NCBI RefSeq assembly: GCF_012524165.2 | Contig: NZ_JABACJ020000011.1 | Coordinates: 62,001 to 126,000, forward strand | Reading direction: 5' to 3' | Length of the DNA: 64,000 nt | From: Faecalicatena faecalis | GTDB lineage: Bacteria > Bacillota > Clostridia > Lachnospirales > Lachnospiraceae | Shown: positions 18,283-26,768 of the stretch, piece by piece | How positions within the stretch are numbered: the first letter of the stretch is position 1 | Layout: each line of letters starts with the position of its first letter | Notes under the pieces: model-generated | What the model saw: only the letters and a program-made list of their open reading frames with translations | What the model was told of the DNA's origin: nothing | Database searches by the model: none | Made by a program: the position numbers and the translations under genes

Positions 18283-18299
18283 AGGGGTCTGACCCCTTT
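18281..18299. repeat. 19-nt palindrome, copy 1 (AAAGGGGTC-T-GACCCCTTT)
   Basis: A perfect odd palindrome overlapping the jetC stop codon. A near-identical element (AAAGGGGTGTGACCCCTTT) ends the NYN-nuclease gene at 31198-31216, sharing both 8-nt arms. There is no following T-run here, so it is not a standard terminator. It may be a small dispersed repeat. Confidence 0.5.
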
Positions 18300-18322
18300 G
18301 TAATTGTGGAAGGAGGAACGTT

Positions 18323-19039
18323 ATGGAGAGTAAGAAGGAGAGCTGGCTGACTCCGGTACCAAAGCAGTCATTATCCAAAATGGTGGTAGAGAAGATTAAA
18401 GAAGGACTCATCAGCGGGGCGATTGTTCCAGGAGAATTTCTCCCATCGGAGACAGAGCTTTCAGAGCGGTTCGGTGTAGGAAAATCGAGTGTGCGTGAGG
18501 CAGTTAAGATGCTGGAGGCCATGGGAGTCGTGGAGATCTGTAAAGGGAATGGCAGCCGTATCCGCACAACGGTAGATTCCAGTGTCATGAATCCACTCAT
18601 ATTCCAGCTCATCCTTCAGAGCCGTACAGAAAGCAAAGACAAGCTTGTTGAATTCAGGCGGATGCTGGAAGTGTCAGGCAGCCTTCTGGCCATTGACAAT
18701 GCATCTGATGAAGATATAAAGGAACTGAAAGATATCCATGAACGGACGAAGCAGGACTTTAAGAAGGGCAGGGCGACAGTAGAGAATGATATGGAATTTC
18801 ACAATAAGATATATGAAAGCACTCATAATCCGTTTGTAGTCAGTATAGGACGCAGTATCATGGAGCTATTCCAACCATCACTCGTGATTGCCAACCGAGA
18901 TTATTCGAGGATGGTAACAGATAACCATGATAAGATCTTAAAGGCTTTGGAAGGCCGGAATAAGGCGGCTATGGAAGAAGCGATTATCCTCTCTCTTGAG
19001 AAGTGGAAGGAATTGGCCCTGGACGAGTGTATGGAGTAA
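18323..19039 (+). CDS. FadR-subfamily GntR transcriptional regulator (FCD domain)
   Basis: 238 residues: winged-helix DNA-binding domain (about 15-85, with LPSETELSERFGVGKSSVREAVKML) and a C-terminal helical FCD effector domain (about 95-230) with Asp/His residues (DMEFHNKIYESTHN) of the usual metal/ligand pocket. FCD regulators commonly sense hydroxy- or sugar-acids such as gluconate, lactate or glycolate and repress the catabolic genes next to them. Here the next genes are a KARI-like reductoisomerase and a GntP permease, and a dyad operator lies in their promoter. A strong terminator follows it, so it is transcribed separately from them. GGAAGGAGG precedes the ATG. Confidence 0.88.
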   Translation: MESKKESWLTPVPKQSLSKMVVEKIKEGLISGAIVPGEFLPSETELSERFGVGKSSVREAVKMLEAMGVVEICKGNGSRIRTTVDSSVMNPLIFQLILQSRTESKDKLVEFRRMLEVSGSLLAIDNASDEDIKELKDIHERTKQDFKKGRATVENDMEFHNKIYESTHNPFVVSIGRSIMELFQPSLVIANRDYSRMVTDNHDKILKALEGRNKAAMEEAIILSLEKWKELALDECME

Positions 19040-19044
19040 GTAAA

Positions 19045-19082
19045 GGATGTATTCACTGATTTTTGTGAATACATCCTTTTTT
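19045..19082 (+). terminator. Rho-independent terminator of the FadR-type gene
   Basis: GGATGTATTCAC (19045-19056), 8-nt loop, GTGAATACATCC (19065-19076), then TTTTTT (19077-19082). A perfect 12-bp stem. Confidence 0.92.
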
Positions 19083-19145
19083 GTGCAAAACATACATAAA
19101 ATAGGACTGAATATTAGTAAAATAGTAAAAAGTACCGAACTCCTA

Positions 19146-19208
19146 TTGACGAGAGGTCTGTTTAATGCTAATCTAACATCAGAGGACAGACATCAGATGA
19201 CTGATGTC
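19146..19208 (+). promoter_or_regulatory. Promoter and dyad operator before the KARI-like gene
   Basis: TTGACG (19146-19151), 17-nt spacer, TAATCT (19169-19174). Just downstream is the perfect dyad GACATCAG-atga-CTGATGTC (19189-19208), with an additional ACATCAG half-site at 19177-19183. Position over the transcription start fits repression by the adjacent FadR-type regulator (inference). Confidence 0.55.
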
Positions 19209-19238
19209 ATAGAACAAATAAAAAGGAGTGTATTTATT

Positions 19239-20225
19239 ATGGCAAACATTTATTATGACAACGATGCAGATTTAGGTTTAGTGATTGACAAGACAATCGC
19301 AATTATAGGGTATGGGAATCAGGGACGCAGTCAGGCGCTGAATATGCGTGATTCTGGAATTAAGAATGTGATCGTAGGAAGCAGACATGACGAATCCTTT
19401 GATCAGGCAAATGAAGACGGTTTTATGGTCTATTCAATTGCTGAGGCAGCGAAAAAGGCAGACATTATTTTCCTTCTTTTGCCAGATGAAGTGGCACCTG
19501 AGATTTATGAAGAGCAGATCGCTCCAAATCTGGAGCCGGGTAATGTATTGAACTTTGCATCCGGGTATAATATTACCTTTAAAAGGATTACACCGGCAGA
19601 GGGACTGGATGTTGTCATGGCAGCCCCGCGTATGATTGGAAAAGGAGTTCGTGAGCTGTATGTCAGTGGAGAAGGATCACCAGCATTTGTCGGCGTTCAC
19701 CAGGATGCTTCCGGCAAGGCACTGGAATATGGAAAGGCACTCTGTAAAGCAATCGGAGCTACCAGAAAAGGTGCGATCGAGGTAACATTTGATGATGAGA
19801 CTTGTCTGGATTTAATGGCAGAGCAGGGAACCTGGCCGATTATTTATAACGTGTTCGTTGAGGCGTTCAAGCTTCAGGTTGAGATGGGGCACCCGGAGGA
19901 GGCTGTACTCATGGAGATGTATTTGTCCAAAGAGCCGGCTGTTATGATGGAGAAAGCTGCTGAGGTCGGTTTCTTCCGTCAGCTTCCTTACCATTCACAT
20001 ACGAGTCAGTATGGACAGTTGATTGGATTTAACGATGTAGATACCAGCGAAATTCGTAGTTTCCTGAAGAACCGTTATGAAAGAATCAAGGGTGGAGCAT
20101 TTGCAGAGGAATGGGATAAGGAGCAGCATGAGAACCATTTAAGTACATTAGAGAAGCTGGAGTCAGACGCATTTAATAGTGAGTTTACAAAGGCAGAAGA
20201 TCGGTTAAAAGCAAGATTGAAATAA
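19239..20225 (+). CDS. Divergent ketol-acid reductoisomerase-like protein
   Basis: 328 residues in the class I KARI fold: Rossmann motif GYGNQG (24-29) and C-terminal knotted domain. KARI converts acetolactate to dihydroxyisovalerate with NADPH in branched-chain amino acid synthesis. Several hallmark residues differ: the conserved HGF of KARI is SGY (108-110), the APKGPG loop is APRMIG (129-134), while Mg ligands Asp-191 and Glu-195 of DLxxE are kept. It stands with a FadR-type regulator and a GntP permease rather than with ilv genes. I infer a related isomerase/reductase on an imported hydroxy- or keto-acid. ATG at 19239 is chosen because AAAAGGAG precedes it; the longer upstream frame runs through the promoter. 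Confidence 0.75.
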   Translation: MANIYYDNDADLGLVIDKTIAIIGYGNQGRSQALNMRDSGIKNVIVGSRHDESFDQANEDGFMVYSIAEAAKKADIIFLLLPDEVAPEIYEEQIAPNLEPGNVLNFASGYNITFKRITPAEGLDVVMAAPRMIGKGVRELYVSGEGSPAFVGVHQDASGKALEYGKALCKAIGATRKGAIEVTFDDETCLDLMAEQGTWPIIYNVFVEAFKLQVEMGHPEEAVLMEMYLSKEPAVMMEKAAEVGFFRQLPYHSHTSQYGQLIGFNDVDTSEIRSFLKNRYERIKGGAFAEEWDKEQHENHLSTLEKLESDAFNSEFTKAEDRLKARLK

Positions 20226-20282
20226 GAAGCTGGTTCAATGTGGTGGTCCGCTTGGAATGAAACGGCGGAGAAGGAGGGGCTT

Positions 20283-21626
20283 GTGAATATCATGGTTTTT
20301 GTTTCGCTGGCTGTGTCAATAGTCATAATTTTGTTTGTTATCTTAAAATTAAAGCTGAATCCGGCAATTGCACTTGTATTGGGAAGTATCTTTATGGGGA
20401 TTACAACAGGACTCGGTGCTGCAGAAACGATTGACACAATCAGCAGCGGGTTTGGAAATCTTATGACCGGGATTGCACTGCCTGTTGGTTTTGGAGTGAT
20501 TTTAGGTCAGTTACTTTCTGATTCGGGCGGTGCAAAAGTAATTGCAACTACAATGATTCAGAAAACATCCGAGAAATATGCCTTGTATGCATTGGGAATA
20601 ACGGCTTTTCTTTTATCAGTTCCCGTATTTTATGATGTTACATTTGTTATTTTAATCCCATTAGCTATCGCAGTATCACGCCAGATACATAAGCCGCTGC
20701 CTTATACAGTAGGCGCGATGATTATAGGTGCTGGAGCCGCCCATACGCTGGCGCCCCCGACACCGAATCCATTGGCAGCAGCGGAAATCCTGCACTTTGA
20801 CTTAGGGGTCATGGTCATTGTTGGAATTGTCCTAGGTTTGATTTCAGCAATCATTGCGATGAAGATATTTTTTACACTTCTAGACAAAGGATTCTGGAAC
20901 AAAGAGAAGGATGAGACCGGAGTGGAGGTATATGAAGAACATATCTCCAATGAAAAGAGGAATGAGCCGACATTTATCATGTCATTGATACCGATCTTGC
21001 TGCCAGTTGTTCTCATTCTGGTGGGGACGATCATGGGGGCCGTGATGAAGCAGGTCCCGGCTGCAGTCACCTTCCTGAGCAATAAAACAGTGGCATTGTT
21101 GTTGGGTGCATTGAGTGCATATGTGATTTCTGCACGGGCAATGGATAAAGAAGAACGCGATCAGTCTGCTACAGAAGCGTTAAAAAGCTGTGGAATCGTG
21201 CTTCTGATCACAGGTGCGGGTGGCTCCTTTGGTGCAATTATAAGTGCCACAGGAATGGCAGATATGCTGGCTGACCTGATTCAGAATATTTCAGCATCTC
21301 CTGTTGTAGCTCTTTTGATTGCATTTGTAATAGCAGCACTTTTCCGTGTGGCTCTTGGTTCAGGAACAGTGGCTTCTATCACGACCATGACCATCATGGC
21401 TTCCGTACCGGCGGCTGTGGGCATGCATCCGGTGTGGATGGCGATCGCCTGTCTGTCAGGCTCACTGAGCTGCGGACATGTCAATGATAGTGGATTCTGG
21501 GTCAGCACGAACTTATCAGGATTTACTATAACAGGAGGATTGAAGAGTTATACCTTGGGAAATGCAATTACGGCAGTCTTGGCAATGCTGTTTGCCATTA
21601 TCGGATGTCTTGTGATTCCCATTTAG
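20283..21626 (+). CDS. GntP-family gluconate/hydroxy-acid:H+ symporter
   Basis: About 447 residues with 12-14 hydrophobic helices throughout, matching the GntP family (motif HTLAPPTPNPLAAA near residue 155 and SCGHVNDSGFW near 400 are family hallmarks). GntP proteins import gluconate, D-serine, fructuronate or related acids. The start is GTG at 20283, 5 nt after AAGGAGG; the ATG three codons later has poor spacing. It follows the KARI-like gene by 57 nt and shares its promoter, and ends in a terminator. The FadR-type regulator upstream and the enzyme beside it suggest an acid-uptake-and-catabolism cassette; the actual substrate is unknown. Confidence 0.9.
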   Translation: MNIMVFVSLAVSIVIILFVILKLKLNPAIALVLGSIFMGITTGLGAAETIDTISSGFGNLMTGIALPVGFGVILGQLLSDSGGAKVIATTMIQKTSEKYALYALGITAFLLSVPVFYDVTFVILIPLAIAVSRQIHKPLPYTVGAMIIGAGAAHTLAPPTPNPLAAAEILHFDLGVMVIVGIVLGLISAIIAMKIFFTLLDKGFWNKEKDETGVEVYEEHISNEKRNEPTFIMSLIPILLPVVLILVGTIMGAVMKQVPAAVTFLSNKTVALLLGALSAYVISARAMDKEERDQSATEALKSCGIVLLITGAGGSFGAIISATGMADMLADLIQNISASPVVALLIAFVIAALFRVALGSGTVASITTMTIMASVPAAVGMHPVWMAIACLSGSLSCGHVNDSGFWVSTNLSGFTITGGLKSYTLGNAITAVLAMLFAIIGCLVIPI

Positions 21627-21658
21627 TTATCGATATCATAAAAAAATAGATCAAAGTA

Positions 21659-21692
21659 AAACTGGCGGCTAGTGATAGCGGCCAGTTTTTTT
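21659..21692 (+). terminator. Rho-independent terminator of the GntP operon
   Basis: ACTGGC (21661-21666) pairs with GCCAGT (21681-21686), followed by a run of T through 21692. Confidence 0.8.
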
Positions 21693-21826
21693 GATGACAC
21701 AGGAATCTCTGTTCCCTATGCCATTAAAAAGAATAGTTAAGTACACGAGAACATTTAGAATAAAATAGTAAAAAACAATAAAAAATCAGATATAAACAGA
21801 TAAATATAAGAAAAATAGACAAAAAT

Positions 21827-21926
21827 ATTATGCGATATTATTGCATAATGCCGGTTTTTGAAATTAATATTGACATTTTTGCACAAAGGTAATATTCTTG
21901 TTTTAGAAAAACAAGTTACACGTGTA
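21827..21926 (+). promoter_or_regulatory. Promoter and two dyads controlling arabinan locus I
   Basis: TTGACA (21870-21875), 17-nt spacer, TATTCT (21893-21898) lie about 100 bp before the binding-protein gene. ATTATGC-9 nt-GCATAAT (21827-21849) is just upstream of the -35, and the palindrome TACACGTGTA (21917-21926), with a central CG as in LacI-family operators, is just downstream of the -10. The LacI-type gene at 26769 is the likely binder of one of them. The remainder of the 374-bp gap (21693-21826) is A-rich with nothing else recognised. Confidence 0.55.
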
Positions 21927-22000
21927 CAATCAAAGAATGATATACATATAAAATCCGGTAAAGTGTGTATGTCAAGTGATTAAGAAAGGGAGACAATAGT

Positions 22001-23323
22001 ATGAAAAAAATGAACAAGTGGAAAAGGCTGGTTGCACTTGGTGTTTCAACAATGATGGTAGTTTCGACGGCGGCTTGTGGCAGCGGTTCTGGTGACAGTT
22101 CAAAATCTGATAGTACAGAGAAGAAGGATAGTAAAAAAGGAACCACAATCTCATTTTGGAACAGTTTTACAGGATCTGATGGAGATATGCTGGTAGAACT
22201 CGTAGATCGTTATAATAAAGAGAACGAAGATGGCATTACAGTTGAGATGGATATTTCTTCAGACTTTGACAGTCAGCTATCTACTGCATTTGCGGCAGGT
22301 ACCGGACCGACGATGATGTTAAGTTCAAGTGCTTATAGATTTACATATGGTGACTATATGCAGGACATCAGTGATATATTTGAGAAGACAGATTTAAATA
22401 AAGAAGACTTTATTCAGTCTTATCTGGACTATTGCTCAGAAGGAGATTCTTTATACTTTGTTCCCTTCCAGGTCGTAGGTTATTACATGTATTGGAACAA
22501 GGACTTATTTGAAGCAGCAGGTCTGGATCCGGAGACACCTCCGACAACATGGGAAGAGTGGCAGAAGGATGCTGAGAAGATTACAGATGAGAGTAAGAAC
22601 GTATACGGATCTGGTATTTCTTACGACTATCCATACCAGATTGCACACATGATGCAGCGTCAGGGTGGTCTGGCAGTTACAGATGGCAATGGCAAATGGA
22701 AAGCGAACTTCAAAGGAAACAGCGGGTATGCAGACTTCCTGAATATGTATAAAACTATGGTAGATAATGGGGATAATCCGCTAGAAGCTGACACAGATTC
22801 TATGATGAGTGCAGGACAGATCGGTATTACTGTAGGCGGACCTTGGGTGACAGCCGGACTTGATACAGCAGATGTCAACTATGGTATTGGTCTGATTCCT
22901 CAGGGGGAGGCAGGAGATATGAACTCTGTTGAGGTTCTTGGCTTCTCTATAACGACGGCTGCAAGTGATGAAGAGAAAGAAGCTGCATATAAATTCATCG
23001 AGTGGTGGAACTCCGAAGATAAAGAGGGGTCAAGTCCAGCTTTAGAATGGTCAGTTGCAAATGGTTTCCCGGCATATACTTATTCTGTTCAGGAGAAGCC
23101 TGCATATAAAGAGAGTGAGAAACTTAGTGTTATGTCTTCTGCAAATCCAGATGCACCGACAGACTTCATCGTAGATTCTAGTTTCCCTGGAATTAATGAT
23201 GTACTGAATGATGTGATTCCTGAGATGATCAACTCCGTGGCATTTGGCAATGCATCCGTTGATGATGCACTTGATAAGGCACAGACTGCAGCAGATAAAA
23301 TCGTTGATGAATATAATAAATAA
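22001..23323 (+). CDS. Sugar ABC transporter substrate-binding lipoprotein (arabino-oligosaccharide, locus I)
   Basis: 440 residues. A lipoprotein signal peptide ends at the Cys of TAACGSG (about residue 26), then a Ser/Asp/Lys-rich linker, then a family 1 solute-binding fold (TTISFWNSFTGSDGD at its start). It should sit on the outside of the membrane and deliver an oligosaccharide to the two permeases encoded next. The paralogue at 51020 starts its mature fold in the same way. Position before GH51 and GH43 genes points to arabinan fragments. It is separated from the permease genes by a stem-loop, a usual device for making more binding protein than permease. Confidence 0.9.
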   Translation: MKKMNKWKRLVALGVSTMMVVSTAACGSGSGDSSKSDSTEKKDSKKGTTISFWNSFTGSDGDMLVELVDRYNKENEDGITVEMDISSDFDSQLSTAFAAGTGPTMMLSSSAYRFTYGDYMQDISDIFEKTDLNKEDFIQSYLDYCSEGDSLYFVPFQVVGYYMYWNKDLFEAAGLDPETPPTTWEEWQKDAEKITDESKNVYGSGISYDYPYQIAHMMQRQGGLAVTDGNGKWKANFKGNSGYADFLNMYKTMVDNGDNPLEADTDSMMSAGQIGITVGGPWVTAGLDTADVNYGIGLIPQGEAGDMNSVEVLGFSITTAASDEEKEAAYKFIEWWNSEDKEGSSPALEWSVANGFPAYTYSVQEKPAYKESEKLSVMSSANPDAPTDFIVDSSFPGINDVLNDVIPEMINSVAFGNASVDDALDKAQTAADKIVDEYNK

Positions 23324-23351
23324 TTGATTTTAACAAGATTCTCAGATAGGA

Positions 23352-23380
23352 GAAAGGCGGCTGAAAAAGAGCTGCCTTTC
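23352..23380 (+). other. Intercistronic stem-loop between binding-protein and permease genes
   Basis: GAAAGGCGGCT (23352-23362) pairs with AGCTGCCTTTC (23370-23380) in an 11-bp stem (one G-U) with a 7-nt loop. No U-run follows, so it probably stabilises or processes the upstream message rather than stopping transcription. An equivalent but unrelated-sequence hairpin is at 52300-52328 in locus II. Confidence 0.6.
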
Positions 23381-23416
23381 TTGCAAGAATCGAGGCAGGC
23401 AGATTGGAGAAGGAAA

Positions 23417-24301
23417 ATGAAGAAAATGATGAAATATTGGAACAAGCCATCCAGGAGTGCATACCTCTTTTTGGCCCCTTCCGTCATTTTGTTAATTCTG
23501 TTTAGTGTAGTACCGCTTATCATCGCATTTGGTTTGAGTGTGTTTGATGTATCGATTACCATGGATTCGGCAAATTTTATAGGTTTAGATAACTTTATCG
23601 AAGCATTTCATGACAGCCGGTTCCTGAATAGTTTGAAAGTGACAGCGATTTTTACAGGTCTGGAGGTTCCTCTGCAGGTTTTAGGGGCATTAGCCGTAGC
23701 AGCCCTGATTACGAAGAACAACATAAAGAACAAGTTTTTTAGGGCGGTCTACTTTCTGCCTGTTATATGTTCTGCGACTGCAATTGGTATCATGTGGAAG
23801 ATGATTCTGCACTCGAACATTGGATTTATTACAGCAGCTTTGCAGTCCATGGGCCTGGGAAAAATTAATTTCTTAAATACACCTGGACTCACAATATTTG
23901 TAGTCTCATTTATTTCTATATGGAGAAGCTTTGGTATATCTGCAATCATTTATGTGACAGCGATCCAGCAGGTATCTGCATCTTTATATGAAGCTGCCGA
24001 GATGGACGGTGCGGGAAAGATACGTCAGTTCTGGCATATCACGGCACCTTCCATCAGACCTACATTTTGGTATATTTTAATGACGCGATTTGCCGGTGCG
24101 CTGCAGATATTTGATATCATATACATTACGACCAATGGTGGTCCGAATTATACCACAGAGTCTACAGTAACCTATATTTATTCAAGAGCGTTCTCATCGC
24201 GATCCAGCATGGGATATGCTTCTGCCATGTCGGTGATTTTGTTTGTGATCATTATGGTCATCACTGTCCTGATGTACCGCAAAATGAACCAGGAGGAATA
24301 G
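23417..24301 (+). CDS. Sugar ABC transporter permease, MalF/LacF type (locus I)
   Basis: 295 residues, six predicted membrane helices and the BPD_transp_1 EAA loop (EAAEMDGAGKIRQFWHITAP) that contacts the ATPase. With the next permease it forms the membrane channel of a carbohydrate-uptake-1 importer. ATG at 23417, preceded by GGAGAAGGA, is chosen over an earlier in-frame codon because the upstream frame runs through the intercistronic hairpin. No ABC ATPase gene is in the operon, so a shared MsmK-type ATPase is expected. Confidence 0.92.
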   Translation: MKKMMKYWNKPSRSAYLFLAPSVILLILFSVVPLIIAFGLSVFDVSITMDSANFIGLDNFIEAFHDSRFLNSLKVTAIFTGLEVPLQVLGALAVAALITKNNIKNKFFRAVYFLPVICSATAIGIMWKMILHSNIGFITAALQSMGLGKINFLNTPGLTIFVVSFISIWRSFGISAIIYVTAIQQVSASLYEAAEMDGAGKIRQFWHITAPSIRPTFWYILMTRFAGALQIFDIIYITTNGGPNYTTESTVTYIYSRAFSSRSSMGYASAMSVILFVIIMVITVLMYRKMNQEE

Positions 24302-24302
24302 C

Positions 24303-25148
24303 ATGAAAAAGAAGAAGACGATTAAAATCAAAAACGTAGCAATTAGTATTCCGATATTTGTCGTTTTGGTCATTCTGGCTTTACTTGTACTGGTGCCGGT
24401 CATCTGGATGACATTGAGTGCATTTAAGCCGGAAAAGGAGATTATCTCCTGGCCGCCTACTTTTATACCACAGTCATTGACCTTAGAAAACTTTGTGGAT
24501 GTACAGGACCGAATCAATATTCTGCGATATATGCTCAATTCAGTGATTTATGCTGGAGGGACAACACTTCTGGCAGTCGTTGTAAATAGTATGGCAGGCT
24601 ATGCATATGCTTTTTATGACTTTAAGGGAAAGACAGGGATGTTTCTGATGACACTGGCGACTATGATGGTTCCTTTCCAGGTAATCATGGTTCCGCTATT
24701 TCTGGTCGTATTTAAGATGGGAATGTATGACACCTATTGGGGCCTGATTATTCCAAGGGTCGCGGTAGCAGGGTCCATCTTTATGATGAGGGCGGCGTTC
24801 TCTGGTATCCCAAAAGAATTAGCAGAAGCGGCCCGGATAGATGGGCTTTCAGAAATGGGGATTTTCTGGAGGATCATGATGCCTCAGGTAAAGCCTGCGG
24901 TAATCACGCTGGTTATCTTAAGTATTAATGGCTCATGGAATGACCTGCTGTGGCCGATGATTGTAACAAGTAGGACAGAAATGCGTACACTCGCCAATGG
25001 ATTGGCATTATTTATAGGACAGAACACGATAGAATATGGCGCGGCATTTGCGGGGGCACTGATTTCACTGCTTCCAATGTTCATCTTGTATATGGTGGGA
25101 CAGAAATACTTTGTTGAAGGTATGGCGAGCGCCGGATTAAAGGGTTAA
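24303..25148 (+). CDS. Sugar ABC transporter permease, MalG/LacG type (locus I)
   Basis: 281 residues, six membrane helices, EAA loop EAARIDGLSEMGIFWRIMMP. Partner of the permease encoded immediately before it (1-nt gap, ribosome site GGAGGA inside the end of that gene). Forms the importer with the lipoprotein at 22001. The C-terminal FVEGMASAGLKG ending is typical of MalG-like permeases. Confidence 0.92.
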   Translation: MKKKKTIKIKNVAISIPIFVVLVILALLVLVPVIWMTLSAFKPEKEIISWPPTFIPQSLTLENFVDVQDRINILRYMLNSVIYAGGTTLLAVVVNSMAGYAYAFYDFKGKTGMFLMTLATMMVPFQVIMVPLFLVVFKMGMYDTYWGLIIPRVAVAGSIFMMRAAFSGIPKELAEAARIDGLSEMGIFWRIMMPQVKPAVITLVILSINGSWNDLLWPMIVTSRTEMRTLANGLALFIGQNTIEYGAAFAGALISLLPMFILYMVGQKYFVEGMASAGLKG

Positions 25149-25158
25149 GGAGATTCGT

Positions 25159-26667
25159 ATGTTAAAGGCAGAAGTGATTTGCGATAAGAATTTTAAGATA
25201 GGAGAAATTGATCCGAGGCTTTATGGTTCCTTTTTGGAACATATGGGAAGAGTCATCTATACTGGAGTGTATGAGCCGGATCATTGCAAATCTGATGAAG
25301 AGGGATTTCGCAGTGATGTTCTGGAAAAGGTTCAGGAGATGGGGGTCACGGCGGTCCGCTATCCGGGAGGCAATTTTGTCTCTTCCTATCACTGGGAGGA
25401 TGGTGTGGGGCCGAGATCAGACAGGCCGAAGAAACTTGAGCTTGCGTGGAAAGCGATCGAGACAAATGAGTTTGGTACAAACGAATTTGTTCATTGGGCA
25501 CGTAAAGCAGGTGTAGAGCCTATTTTTACAGTGAATCTGGGGACACGGGGCATAGAAGAGGCTGCCCAATATATTGAATATTGCAATTTCCCAGGCGGAA
25601 CTCAGTATAGCGAGATGCGAAAAGCACATGGTGTGTCAGAGCCTTATGGTATCAAGATGTGGTGCCTTGGCAATGAAATGGACGGAGAATGGCAGATCGG
25701 ACATAAGACAGCATATGAATATGGGCGTCTTGCAGCAGAAGCAGGAAAGACGATGAAGCTGATCGATCCAGACATCGAACTGATTGCATGTGGAAGTTCC
25801 CTGTCAAATATGGAGACATATCCGGTGTGGGATATGGAGGTGTTGGAACAGACATATGATGTCATTGATTATCTGGCCCTTCATCAGTATTATGCAGGAC
25901 AGGAAAAAGGAACAAAATCATTTTTAGCTCAGACACTTGATATGGAAGAGTATATCAAAACGATTCGTTCTGTGGCTCAGGTCATAAAAAAGAAAAAGCG
26001 TTCCGACAAAGATATTAAATTCAGTGTTGATGAATGGGGAGTATGGGCTCTACCAAGTAATTCAGTAAATATAGAGGTATCTAAAGAACCATGGAAAACA
26101 GCCCCTCCAATCAGCGAACAGATCTATACGATGGAGGATGCTCTTTTGTTCGCGGGGATGCAGATGGTAATGTTGAGAAATGCAGATGTTATCAAAATTG
26201 CATGTCAGTCCCTCCTGACGAATGTCAGTGCATGCATTATGACCGAGAAAGGTGGAGATGTCTGGCTTCAGACTATTTATTATCCATTCTGTTATTTCGC
26301 AAATTATGCGAAAGGGACTGTTCTAAAAAGTACTGTGGCAGGTCCATCTTACGAATGTGAGGAATTTAAACAAGTCCCCTATCTTGACGAGGTAATCGTT
26401 TGGAATGCAAAAGAGCATGAGGTCGTCCTTTTTATGGTCAATAAAAGCGAAGATGAAACCTTGATGGCAGAAGCAGTATTACAGAATTTTATACCAAAAA
26501 AAATAAAAGCCTTTATTAGTATGACAGCAGAAGATAAAAAGATGACGAATCAGCAGAATCACAATGCTGTAACTCCAAAACAGCAGGAAGGTGGAGTCCT
26601 TATAGAGAACCGATGCATCGTAGAGCTTGCGCCCCTGTCTTTTAATATGGTGAGAATTGAGGTGTAG
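25159..26667 (+). CDS. GH51 alpha-L-arabinofuranosidase (locus I)
   Basis: 502 residues, no signal peptide, so intracellular. A GH51 (beta/alpha)8 barrel with the acid/base Glu-173 in CLGNEMDG and the nucleophile Glu-292 in SVDEWGVW, followed by a C-terminal beta-sandwich. GH51 enzymes release L-arabinofuranose from short arabino-oligosaccharides by retaining hydrolysis. AAGGAG precedes the ATG; it follows the permease gene by 10 nt in the same operon. Its paralogue at 54090 keeps both catalytic residues at the same positions. Confidence 0.95.
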   Translation: MLKAEVICDKNFKIGEIDPRLYGSFLEHMGRVIYTGVYEPDHCKSDEEGFRSDVLEKVQEMGVTAVRYPGGNFVSSYHWEDGVGPRSDRPKKLELAWKAIETNEFGTNEFVHWARKAGVEPIFTVNLGTRGIEEAAQYIEYCNFPGGTQYSEMRKAHGVSEPYGIKMWCLGNEMDGEWQIGHKTAYEYGRLAAEAGKTMKLIDPDIELIACGSSLSNMETYPVWDMEVLEQTYDVIDYLALHQYYAGQEKGTKSFLAQTLDMEEYIKTIRSVAQVIKKKKRSDKDIKFSVDEWGVWALPSNSVNIEVSKEPWKTAPPISEQIYTMEDALLFAGMQMVMLRNADVIKIACQSLLTNVSACIMTEKGGDVWLQTIYYPFCYFANYAKGTVLKSTVAGPSYECEEFKQVPYLDEVIVWNAKEHEVVLFMVNKSEDETLMAEAVLQNFIPKKIKAFISMTAEDKKMTNQQNHNAVTPKQQEGGVLIENRCIVELAPLSFNMVRIEV

Positions 26668-26768
26668 TGTATCCTCAGGGCAGTGTGATCTCTTCATTGC
26701 GGCAGTGTTCCTTTTATGTTATACTCAAGCTGATTTTACACACTTTGTTCGAAAAGGGAGGTAATGAA

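Noticed and set aside
18281..18299. Palindrome after jetC as a Rho-independent terminator
   Set aside because: No T-run follows and the loop is 1-3 nt; kept as a repeat instead.
18283..19039. The gene after jetC as JetD
   Set aside because: It is a clear winged-helix plus FCD regulator with no Toprim or DUF2220-type features.
19047..19238. N-terminal extension of the KARI-like protein from an upstream in-frame start
   Set aside because: This stretch contains the FadR-gene terminator, the promoter and the operator, and the extension has no KARI similarity.
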